Positions 34,956 to 47,789 of a stretch of 47,789 bases of DNA are shown here, piece after piece. Each line of letters begins with the position of its first letter. Position 1 is the first letter of the stretch. Both the position numbers and the translations under genes were made by a program. A model generated the notes under the pieces. That model made no database searches. It saw only the letters and a list, made by a program, of their open reading frames with translations, and was not told the origin of the DNA. This DNA comes from Phocaeicola massiliensis B84634 = Timone 84634 = DSM 17679 = JCM 13223 (GTDB lineage: Bacteria; Bacteroidota; Bacteroidia; Bacteroidales; Bacteroidaceae). The DNA lies in the NCBI RefSeq assembly GCF_000382445.1, contig NZ_KB905473.1, forward strand, positions 138,803 through 186,591, read 5' to 3'.

Positions 34956-35021
34956 TTTATTCATGTTTTTTACTTTAATAAATACCTATTGAAAACGGTT
35001 TTCTCAATAATCACAATTAAT

Positions 35022-37250
<2,229 letters not shown>

Positions 37251-37300
37251 TTAAATTATAAGCTAACAAGTTTCCTAACTCTGTTTTGTTTCGGATATTG

Positions 37301-37308
37301 CAAATGTA
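37301..37308 (-). promoter_or_regulatory. -7 box of the susB-C-D-E-F transcript
   Basis: The minus strand reads TACATTTG followed by CAATATC, about 62 nt before the susB ATG. The susA promoter has the same TACATTTGCAATA. There is no TTTG at the standard -33 distance, which fits an activator-dependent promoter. Confidence 0.6.
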
Positions 37309-37337
37309 AGAATCTTGTATATTCAAAGATTGCACAA

Positions 37338-37355
37338 GAATAAAAATATAAATGC
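37338..37355 (-). promoter_or_regulatory. Candidate SusR operator upstream of susB
   Basis: The minus-strand GCATTTATATTTTTATTC (18 bases) is identical to 39373-39390 upstream of susA and stands at exactly the same distance, 29 bp, from the -7 box. A second near copy of the core (10 of 11 bases of CATTTATATTT) is at 37421-37431. Confidence 0.6.
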
Positions 37356-37401
37356 ATTTGTCTTGTTATAAATATTATATCTCTGATTATTATGTGGTTA
37401 G

Positions 37402-37416
37402 TATATTTGCAATATC
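37402..37416 (+). promoter_or_regulatory. Mirror copy of the susB promoter core
   Basis: TATATTTGCAATATC on the plus strand matches 14 of 15 bases of the susB promoter core, which lies inverted at 37294-37308. It contains a TAnnTTTG box pointing toward the 3' end of susA, i.e. potentially antisense to it. Confidence 0.45.
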
Positions 37417-37444
37417 TGATAAATATAAATCAAAGTGAACTGTA

Positions 37445-39307
<1,863 letters not shown>

Positions 39308-39335
39308 TTAATGTTATTCGGTTTGCTTGGTATTG

Positions 39336-39343
39336 CAAATGTA
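39336..39343 (-). promoter_or_regulatory. -7 box of susA
   Basis: The minus strand reads TACATTTG, continuing CAATA as in the susB promoter, about 40 nt upstream of the susA ATG. No proper -33 TTTG is present. Confidence 0.6.
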
Positions 39344-39372
39344 GGAGAGTAAAGAATCTCTTTTTAAGGTTG

Positions 39373-39390
39373 GAATAAAAATATAAATGC
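39373..39390 (-). promoter_or_regulatory. Candidate SusR operator upstream of susA
   Basis: The 18 bases are identical to the element upstream of susB and are placed 29 bp from the -7 box. The 11-base core CATTTATATTT is repeated at 39446-39456, 67 bp further upstream. Confidence 0.6.
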
Positions 39391-39445
39391 TCTTTTATGT
39401 TATATAATTGATTATTAGGGGGTCTGTATCCCTTGATTGGGTAGA

Positions 39446-39456
39446 AAATATAAATG
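39446..39456 (-). promoter_or_regulatory. Second core copy in the susA-susR intergenic region
   Basis: An exact copy of CATTTATATTT in the same orientation as 39379-39389. It lies between susA and susR and could act on either gene. Confidence 0.45.
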
Positions 39457-39506
39457 GATATGAAAATATATTTCTTGTTTTTCTTTATTTTAATTACTTA
39501 TCTTTA

Positions 39507-39514
39507 TATATTTG
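39507..39514 (+). promoter_or_regulatory. -7 box of susR
   Basis: TATATTTG lies 22 nt before the susR ATG and matches the -7 consensus. The following bases (TGTAATA) resemble those of the susA and susB boxes. No clear -33 box is present. Confidence 0.45.
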
Positions 39515-39536
39515 TGTAATACTTAATTAATACGGA

Positions 39537-41132
39537 ATGAGAAAAATCACATATTGTCTTATATTGTTCCTTTTTATCTACCCGTTGAGCTTGATGGCTG
39601 ATAACGGATTGAATGAATCTGTACTGAAAGAGTTGGATAGGGTCATAGAGGAAAAGTATTCTTTTCATGTGCATAAAGAAAAAGAAATTGATGAAATAAA
39701 GGCTCGTCTTCACCGGTCTGGGAACAATGAAGAAAAGTATGAACTCTGCGGTTCGCTTTTTTATCTCTATCTGCATTATCAGGCCGATTCTTCTTTATAT
39801 TATATAAATGAGAAAATGCGTTTGCTTCCTTTGCTTGATAAACCCGAGTTGAAGAATGAGATTATCATTAATCGTGCTGAGGTGATGGGAGTGATGGGCA
39901 TGTATAATGAGGCATTGGAACAGTTGAGGCAGATTAATCCACAGGCATTGGAATTGGGACCGTTGAACTATTATTACCGTACTTTCCGGGCTTATTATGG
40001 TTGGGTGGCCGATTATACGACCAATGCGGAGGAAAAACAGAAGTATCTGGAGAAGACAGACGTTTATCGTGATTCTATTCTGGCAACAGCGCGTCAGGGA
40101 GTGGACAGAGATATCGTACTGGCGGAGAAGTACATGGTGGCAGGCAAACCGGATAGTTCACTGGTTATCCTGAATGGGCTGTTGAAGAAGAATCCTGATG
40201 AGCGGCAGAAGGCATACATCTATTATACGTTGTCCGAGGTGTATGATGTGACTGAGGATATGGATAAACAGATTTATTATTTGGCTTTGACTGCTGTGGT
40301 TGATTTGCAGTCTGCTACTAAAGAGTATGCGTCTTTGCAGAAACTGGCTCAATTAATGTATGAAAAAGGAGATATAGACCGTGCGTACAAATATCTGAAT
40401 TGTTCGATGGAAGATGCTGTTTCGTGCAATGCCCGGTTGCGCTTTATTGAAGTAACTCAGTTCTTTCCTATTATTGACAAGGCTTATAAGTTGAAGGAAC
40501 AGAGAGAGCGGCAGATCTCTCGTGCTTTGTTGATAAGTGTCAGCCTTTTGTCTCTTTTTCTCATTGCTGCCATTTTCTATCTGTATAGATGGATGAAAAA
40601 ATTATCGGCTATGCGTAGAGATTTAAGTCAGGCTAACAAGCGATTGACTGATGTAAATGATGAATTGGAGCAGACCGGTAAGATAAAGGAAGTGTATATT
40701 GCCCGTTACCTGGACAGATGTGTGATTTATCTTGATAAGCTGGAACTCTATCGTCGTTCATTGGCAAAAATGGCGATGGCATCCCGTATAGATGATTTGT
40801 TTAAAGCCATTAAGTCTGAACAGTTTATCCGTGATGAACGGAAAGCCTTTTATAATGAATTTGATAAGTCTTTCTTGGAATTATTTCCTCATTTTATTGC
40901 CTCTTTTAATAAATTATTGATAGAGGAGGGAAGAATATATCCTAAGTCGGGCGAATTGTTGACTACCGAACTTCGCATCTTCGCTTTGATTCGCCTGGGG
41001 GTGACAGACAGTAATAAGATTGCCCATTTCTTGGGTTATTCTTTGGCTACGATATACAACTATCGCAGTAAGATAAGGAATAAGGCAATAGGAGATAAAG
41101 AACAATTCGAGCACGATGTGATGAATTTATAA
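39537..41132 (+). CDS. susR: Membrane-spanning TPR/HTH activator SusR
   Basis: This 531-residue protein starts with a signal sequence ([17 protein letters not shown]), followed by a periplasmic helical TPR-like region (about 30-320). One membrane segment is at ~327-348 ([20 protein letters not shown]), then a coiled coil ([20 protein letters not shown]) and a C-terminal DNA-binding domain (470-525), where [20 protein letters not shown] and then [17 protein letters not shown] form a LuxR-like helix-turn-helix. This layout (DUF6377-like) and its place beside susA match SusR, the maltose/maltooligosaccharide-responsive activator of sus genes. The periplasmic part is the likely sensor. Confidence 0.85.
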   Translation: MRKITYCLILFLFIYPLSLMADNGLNESVLKELDRVIEEKYSFHVHKEKEIDEIKARLHRSGNNEEKYELCGSLFYLYLHYQADSSLYYINEKMRLLPLLDKPELKNEIIINRAEVMGVMGMYNEALEQLRQINPQALELGPLNYYYRTFRAYYGWVADYTTNAEEKQKYLEKTDVYRDSILATARQGVDRDIVLAEKYMVAGKPDSSLVILNGLLKKNPDERQKAYIYYTLSEVYDVTEDMDKQIYYLALTAVVDLQSATKEYASLQKLAQLMYEKGDIDRAYKYLNCSMEDAVSCNARLRFIEVTQFFPIIDKAYKLKEQRERQISRALLISVSLLSLFLIAAIFYLYRWMKKLSAMRRDLSQANKRLTDVNDELEQTGKIKEVYIARYLDRCVIYLDKLELYRRSLAKMAMASRIDDLFKAIKSEQFIRDERKAFYNEFDKSFLELFPHFIASFNKLLIEEGRIYPKSGELLTTELRIFALIRLGVTDSNKIAHFLGYSLATIYNYRSKIRNKAIGDKEQFEHDVMNL

Positions 41133-41197
41133 TGCGGACTGACGCATCACTCTATACGTACGTATGTGTGGACCTTTGCTTCCGTATGTATGGGCTT

Positions 41198-41235
41198 ACA
41201 CGTTAGTATGCATGAGGCGATGCGTACTAACGTGT
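41198..41235. terminator. Terminator between susR and the sugar transporter gene
   Basis: Arms ACACGTTAGTATGCAT (41198-41213) and ATGCGTACTAACGTGT (41220-41235) pair over 16 bases with one wobble, then TTTAT on the plus strand. It sits between convergent genes. A 12-bp perfect palindrome ATACGTACGTAT precedes it at 41154-41165. Confidence 0.7.
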
Positions 41236-41254
41236 TTTATAATGTCCTTGTCGG

Positions 41255-42613
41255 TTACTGTTTCTCTTTAATAATGCCTACACACCCTGCACCGATAATG
41301 AGGAATATACCTGCCAATACCAGCATGTTGACTTCCGGGGCAACGTTGCCTGCCGTGGTAAACATTTTCAATATCATTCCTCCCAATGAAGCGGCTACGA
41401 TTTGCGGGATGCAGATGGTTCCGTTAAAGAGCCCCAAATAAGTACCCATGTGCCCTCCTGTCAACGCATTGGTCAGGATAGTGAAAGGCAAAGCCAACAT
41501 TGCCGCCCATGCACAGCCAATCAGGGCAAAGGATGCAAATAATGCATATTGATTGTGGATGAATAAAACAGAGATGAAACCAATGCCTCCCAGCACCAAG
41601 CTGAGTACATAGGCAAACTTTTTGTTTTTAATCACCGGAATCACCGCCGCCCAAATGACTGAGCCGATTGCCTGTACCGCAAACAGAATACCCACCCAGT
41701 CGGCAGCATTCTGATATTGTATGGATTGAGTATCGAGGACTACTTTCGCTGTACCTTCTGCCATTGTTTCCACCGTAGGAGTGTCAAAGACATTCAATGC
41801 CACAGTTCCATTGGTGTAAGTCCACATAAACATAAAGGCTGCCCAACAGAAGAATTGCACCAAGCCTACCGTCCAAAAAGCTTTCGGTGCTTTGAGCAAC
41901 AGCTTGAACATATTTGTTCTTTCCTTCTTCTCTTCATTGGTAATGCCGTGATATTCTGCATATTCTTCCGGTGGGAATTCCTTCACTTTGGCCGATGTAT
42001 AAAGGACGCAAAGTATCAGGATGAATGCTCCGATATAGAAAGAATAGATGACAGAATCAGGCACGACTCCCTTGGGGGCGATATTGCTGATACCGATTGC
42101 CGCGAAGATAAACGGAAACAGATATCCTGCCAAACTTCCTGCATTACAAAGGAAACTTTGAATGGAATAGGCAAGTCCTTTCTGCTTCTCGTTGACCATA
42201 TCGCCTACCATCATTTTAAAAGGTTGCATAGCCATATTGATGGAAGTATCGAGAAACATCAAAGATACCAGGCCAAAAATCATGGCGGCACTGACACTCA
42301 TTCCGAAGCTTCCCGCATTCGGCAACAGGCACATGACACACACCGCAACGAGTGCCCCCACAAACAGGTAAGGAATACGTCGTCCGAAACGTGTCCAGGT
42401 GCGGTCGCTCAAAGCACCGATGATAGGTTGTACGATGATTCCTGCCAATGGTGGAAGAATCCAAAAGTAACTTAAGTCGTGAGGGTCTGCCCCCAGTGTG
42501 GAAAAGATGCGGCTTATATTAGCACTTTGCAAAGCGTAGGCTATTTGTACGCCAAAGAATCCGAAACTAATGTTCCATAGTTTCCAAAATCCTAAATCCG
42601 GTATTTTCTTCAT
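41255..42613 (-). CDS. MFS sugar transporter of the SLC45/GPH (sucrose/maltose) type
   Basis: This 452-residue protein has about 12 membrane segments. The segment GALSDRTWTRFGRRIPYLFV is the conserved loop 2-3 motif of the sucrose/SLC45-type glycoside:cation symporters. The start MKKIPDLGFWKLWNISFGFF and LFLDTSINMAMQPFKMMVGD are also family-like. The likely role is uptake of maltose, other maltodextrins or glucose from the periplasm into the cytoplasm, complementing the sus outer-membrane import. It lies 14 bp after malQ and is probably cotranscribed with it. The exact substrate is inferred from context. Confidence 0.85.
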   Translation of the reverse strand: MKKIPDLGFWKLWNISFGFFGVQIAYALQSANISRIFSTLGADPHDLSYFWILPPLAGIIVQPIIGALSDRTWTRFGRRIPYLFVGALVAVCVMCLLPNAGSFGMSVSAAMIFGLVSLMFLDTSINMAMQPFKMMVGDMVNEKQKGLAYSIQSFLCNAGSLAGYLFPFIFAAIGISNIAPKGVVPDSVIYSFYIGAFILILCVLYTSAKVKEFPPEEYAEYHGITNEEKKERTNMFKLLLKAPKAFWTVGLVQFFCWAAFMFMWTYTNGTVALNVFDTPTVETMAEGTAKVVLDTQSIQYQNAADWVGILFAVQAIGSVIWAAVIPVIKNKKFAYVLSLVLGGIGFISVLFIHNQYALFASFALIGCAWAAMLALPFTILTNALTGGHMGTYLGLFNGTICIPQIVAASLGGMILKMFTTAGNVAPEVNMLVLAGIFLIIGAGCVGIIKEKQ

Positions 42614-42627
42614 GATATTGATATGAG

Positions 42628-45306
42628 TTAGAATCTGCCTGCGGCGTCAATCATTTCTTTCATCTTTTCATTAAACTTGTTGCTCTTCATCAACTCTTCC
42701 AGAGTGAGATGCATTCTGTATCTCCAATAATGGCGCGGGTTGGCCGGTACATTAATCCGTTCGGCGTCTACATTCGGGTAACGGATTTCCTCGTCCATCG
42801 ATAACCAGTCTTGGAATGACAGGATACAGAGCAAAGACGGACATTCCAAATGGTTGCGCACAATTTCTTCGCAAACCCATCCCGGTGCGGCTGTGGGCAC
42901 TTCGCCCCAATGTCCCAGCACTTGGTTGTAATAGCGGCAAGTCTGTTCGTAATCTTCTTCCCACCAGCCGCGCAATGTAGCCATGTCATGGGTAGAAATG
43001 GTGCAAACCGAACGATAAGGATACTCCCATACATGACCGAATTCGTGTTGGGGATTTTTAGGCATACGCTGAATTTCAAGGCTGAGTATCTGCAACTGTT
43101 CCATTACCCAAGGTACACAGTCGGGCACCATACCCAAGTCTTCACCACATACCAGCATCGATGTAGATTGTGTCAGGATAGGTAGTTTCTTCATCGCTTC
43201 CTGATACCAGAACTGGTTATGACGTTGATAATAATAGTGGTTATAAAGGCGGTTAAACACTTCCTTCTCTTCCGGGCTCAACACTTCAAAGATGAAATCG
43301 TTCTGCACGGCGATGCGTGGATGGTACATGGAAGGGTGTTTACGGTCAGGTACGAAAAGTACATTGCTGATTAGTGTATACAGCCCTTCGCATATATTTC
43401 TGCTTTCTTCGTCTTTCCGTTCGGCAAAGTAGGCTTCTACCTTACGCTGTGTATCAAATTCAGAACGCATTTCATAAATATCATCGTGGCAGTGTTGCAC
43501 AAATGTCTCTTTCACCCTATCGGCTTTCTCACCAAAAATGCGGTTCAGGATGTTTTCATTGATGAACGGTTTTGTCATGAAATCTTTTTGGAAGGTCAGC
43601 CCATAGCTTTGTATTTCGTCTACGCTCATTGGCAGAGCAGGTACAAACTGTCCCAGTAAGCCATGAACCGAATGGGAGGGAATCTCCCAAATGCGGAAGA
43701 AGCCCAAGATGTGGTCGATGCGGTAGGCGGTAAAGTATTCTGCCATTTTGCGGAAACGCTTCTGCCACCATTGGTAATCATCCTTTTCCATTACATCCCA
43801 ATTGTATGTGGGGAACCCCCAGTTCTGTCCGTTAGTGGAGAATGCATCGGGCGGTGCACCGGCTTGTCCGTTCATATTGAAATAATAAGGCTCAATCCAG
43901 GCTTCCACACTATTGCGGCTGATTCCGATGGGGATATCTCCTTTAAAGATAATGCCCTTTTCGCGTGCATAATTGCCGGCATCCAATAATTGGATGTGTA
44001 GGTTGTATTGTATATAATAATAGAAAGCAATTTCTTCGTAACAGTCGCTTTCGGGTATGCACATGGCGGCTATTTCATCTGCATGATATTCATTATGCTC
44101 GGGCCATTGGCTGAAATTGGGAGTACCATATTGATCTCTTAAATAAGAGAAAGCAGCGTAGGGGAGTAGCCAATGTTCATTTTCTTTGAAGAACTTTTTG
44201 AACTCGGCAGAAGCCAGCACTTTTTTCCCCGTTTGTTGGTACATTGATTTCAGATAGGCTCGTTTGGTGTTGTTCACCGCTTCATAGTCGATTTGGGGAA
44301 GGGCATTCAGCTCTTTTCGTTTTTCTTCATAGAAAGCCAAGGCTTCTTTATCTTTCAACTTGCCCAGCTGACGCAGGTCGATGTACATGGGATGGAATGC
44401 ATAAATTGAAATGCTGTTGTAGGGATAAGAGTCCATCCATGTATTGGTAATGGTGGTGTCATTGATGGGAAGAATCTGTATGGCTTGCTGGTGGGTGCTC
44501 ACTGCCCAGTCTATCAGCTTCTTCAAATCACCGAAGTCGCCTACGCCAAAACTTCCTTCGCTGCGTAACGAGAAGACCGGAATGGCAGTACCTGCTACCT
44601 TGCGTGCAGAAGAAGTGAAACGGACTTCGGATTCGGGAGTGAGGTAGATTTCTCCTTTTTTCATTCCATCGATGCAGAGCAGGCGGTTATTGTGGGCCTC
44701 CCACTCTTCCACTTCTTTTGTATCGGCATTGCAGGCTACAAATTTGTATTCCAGTGGGAATTCCAGACTGGCGGCATTCAGTGTCACCGTCCATTCATTA
44801 GCTTGGATTTCTTCCATCAATACAGTTTGTTTGCAGTCCCAGTTGCCCAATGCGGCACCGCGTCCGCAAATTCCCAGCTGTTGGTGTTTGTGATGCAAGC
44901 AGGGACAGAGTGCGCGGAACGTAATACTGCAATCGGCAGGAGCCATTGTCTTTATACTGTTGGCAGATTGGTAGTCACCGCTGAATGCAGAACTATATAA
45001 ATAGGATTCTTGTGGAAGGTCTTTCCAAAAGTCATCTAAGATATAATGACAGTTTCTTTTTTTTCCGGGACAGAAAATGTGGGGCATCGTTCCACTTTCC
45101 CGCCGGATACATTGTCCGTCGCGATAAACTCCATAACGGTAGGAGATAGGGATGCCTGCGGGGGCGTCTGTCATTTCGGCACTGCCTTCCCAGCGGATTC
45201 CGTCTCCGGTGCTGAGCATGATTGGTTGGTTATCGTTGCCGCATAAGGTTGCGCCGAGCATTTCTCCCCAGGCGGTGCGGTATTCGATTCGGAATGTGAG
45301 TTTCAT
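42628..45306 (-). CDS. malQ: 4-alpha-glucanotransferase with N-terminal starch-binding modules (GH77)
   Basis: This 892-residue cytoplasmic enzyme disproportionates maltodextrins. The first ~260 residues hold two CBM20-like starch-binding modules (first near 1-100, second around 125-235 with GRGAALGNWDCKQTVLMEE). The GH77 barrel starts at SLRSEGSFGVGDFGDLKKLI. The nucleophile Asp is in AYRIDHILGFFRIWEIP, the acid/base Glu in MLVCGEDLGMVPDCV, and the third Asp in TISTHDMATLRGWWEED. There is no secretion signal. The large insertion typical of plant DPE2-like and Bacteroides MalQ enzymes is present. It pairs with the transporter gene to finish sus-derived oligosaccharide use. Confidence 0.93.
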   Translation of the reverse strand: MKLTFRIEYRTAWGEMLGATLCGNDNQPIMLSTGDGIRWEGSAEMTDAPAGIPISYRYGVYRDGQCIRRESGTMPHIFCPGKKRNCHYILDDFWKDLPQESYLYSSAFSGDYQSANSIKTMAPADCSITFRALCPCLHHKHQQLGICGRGAALGNWDCKQTVLMEEIQANEWTVTLNAASLEFPLEYKFVACNADTKEVEEWEAHNNRLLCIDGMKKGEIYLTPESEVRFTSSARKVAGTAIPVFSLRSEGSFGVGDFGDLKKLIDWAVSTHQQAIQILPINDTTITNTWMDSYPYNSISIYAFHPMYIDLRQLGKLKDKEALAFYEEKRKELNALPQIDYEAVNNTKRAYLKSMYQQTGKKVLASAEFKKFFKENEHWLLPYAAFSYLRDQYGTPNFSQWPEHNEYHADEIAAMCIPESDCYEEIAFYYYIQYNLHIQLLDAGNYAREKGIIFKGDIPIGISRNSVEAWIEPYYFNMNGQAGAPPDAFSTNGQNWGFPTYNWDVMEKDDYQWWQKRFRKMAEYFTAYRIDHILGFFRIWEIPSHSVHGLLGQFVPALPMSVDEIQSYGLTFQKDFMTKPFINENILNRIFGEKADRVKETFVQHCHDDIYEMRSEFDTQRKVEAYFAERKDEESRNICEGLYTLISNVLFVPDRKHPSMYHPRIAVQNDFIFEVLSPEEKEVFNRLYNHYYYQRHNQFWYQEAMKKLPILTQSTSMLVCGEDLGMVPDCVPWVMEQLQILSLEIQRMPKNPQHEFGHVWEYPYRSVCTISTHDMATLRGWWEEDYEQTCRYYNQVLGHWGEVPTAAPGWVCEEIVRNHLECPSLLCILSFQDWLSMDEEIRYPNVDAERINVPANPRHYWRYRMHLTLEELMKSNKFNEKMKEMIDAAGRF

Positions 45307-45570
45307 GTTATTATCTTATTAATGGTTTATATTCCAAATAGTTTAATGTTCCAAAATTAAGACTTTCCTGCATATAATCTTCATCAAGTGATTGAAATTA
45401 TAAGAAAAAGAATGTTTGTCCGAAGTTCCCTTTTTGTTTGCATTCGTCTGTTTTCCCCCATTTCATCGATAAAAATGGCAAAAGGAAATACTATGGTACT
45501 CTTTGGGAAAAGGAAATGAAATATAAATGAAAAGCAGAGAGCTTTGTGTGTGGAAGGGGGAGAATGTATA
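45307..45570 (-). promoter_or_regulatory. malQ upstream region with candidate SusR core
   Basis: There is no gene in this stretch. The minus-strand -7-like box TAATTTTG is at 45352-45359, and a weaker TCCTTTTG at 45479-45486. The 11-base core CATTTATATTT found upstream of susA and susB recurs exactly at 45519-45529 in the same orientation, 33 bp from the weaker box. Which box is used cannot be told from the sequence. Confidence 0.4.
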
Positions 45571-45603
45571 TAAAAAGTCCCGACTCGGTGAAGAGTCGGG
45601 ACT
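45571..45603 (-). terminator. Rho-independent terminator of gyrB
   Basis: A perfect 11-bp stem (45576-45586 with 45593-45603; AGTCCCGACTC and its complement) around a 6-nt loop is followed on the minus strand by TTTTTA. Confidence 0.85.
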
Positions 45604-45670
45604 ACCTCAAATTGTAAGATGTGAGGATTGGTTTTTTTTTAATTTTTAAATATTTAGTTGAATACAACTA

Positions 45671-47662
<1,992 letters not shown>

Positions 47663-47663
47663 T

Positions 47664-47671
47664 CAAAGATA
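47664..47671 (-). promoter_or_regulatory. -7 box of gyrB
   Basis: The minus strand reads TATCTTTG, 28 nt before the gyrB ATG. The -33 position has no exact TTTG. Bases 47672-47789 hold no gene. Confidence 0.5.
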
Positions 47672-47789
47672 CAAAAAAATGCTGATATAGAAGGAGGGCT
47701 CAGTTGTAATTCTTGGGGGGATTAACATTTGTTAATTTCCCTTTATGCATACACCTTTGCTAATCTATACAGAAAGAACCTCTTATCTA

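Noticed and set aside
41717..42475. 252-codon plus-strand frame inside the sugar transporter gene
   Set aside because: It is an antisense shadow of a clear 12-helix carrier, full of His/Cys/Arg without a family pattern.

Overview
The window comes from a Bacteroides-type chromosome (phylum Bacteroidota). The evidence is a complete starch utilization (sus) locus with a SusC/SusD pair, an L-fucose cluster of Bacteroides type, -7 promoter boxes of the form TAnnTTTG, AT-rich leaders without strong Shine-Dalgarno sequences, an RRM RNA-binding protein with a Gly/Asn-rich tail, and an NVEALA-type small exported protein. The species cannot be fixed from sequence reading alone. The gene at the susG position differs from B. 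thetaiotaomicron SusG, so this is probably another Bacteroides.

Layout. 1-5080: promoter and the translation/transcription operon rimP-nusA-infB, closed by a long hairpin. 5092-10394: a cvpA-like gene followed by the Fe-S assembly operon sufB-sufC-sufD-sufS, closed by a second copy of the same hairpin family. 10548-11431 (minus): a lysine-exporter (LysO) family protein split into two overlapping genes. 11619-12224: rnhB. 12225-12779: decayed DNA with an antitoxin-like remnant. 12780-14992: a small putative operon of an NVEALA-type peptide, a six-bladed beta-propeller lipoprotein and a thioredoxin-like protein. 15052-19252 (minus): fucR-fucI-fucP without fucA or fucK. 19494-20032: a decayed gene. 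20122-23546: gpmI, a DUF3109 protein and a porin. 23547-24477: mostly empty, but with four tandem 22-bp palindromes. 24546-24932 (minus): an RRM protein. 25174-41132: the sus locus. 41255-45306 (minus): malQ and an SLC45/GPH-type sugar transporter. 45671-47635 (minus): gyrB.

How the genes work together. SusC/D/E/F and a CBM48-containing GH13 lipoprotein at the susG position bind, cut and import starch at the outer membrane. SusA and SusB degrade the oligosaccharides in the periplasm. The adjacent MFS carrier probably takes maltose or glucose into the cytoplasm, and MalQ rearranges maltodextrins there. The divergent susR encodes a membrane-spanning TPR/HTH activator.

The most interesting signals are non-coding. 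An identical 18-bp element (GCATTTATATTTTTATTC on the minus strand) lies exactly 29 bp upstream of the -7 box of both susA and susB. Its 11-bp core recurs further upstream of both genes and upstream of malQ, so it is a candidate SusR operator. Other signals worth a second look are the 4 x 22-bp palindrome array, the NVEALA operon, a hairpin between susF and the terminal amylase gene, and an inverted repeat that mirrors the susB promoter. I saw no rRNA, tRNA, CRISPR array or insertion sequence.
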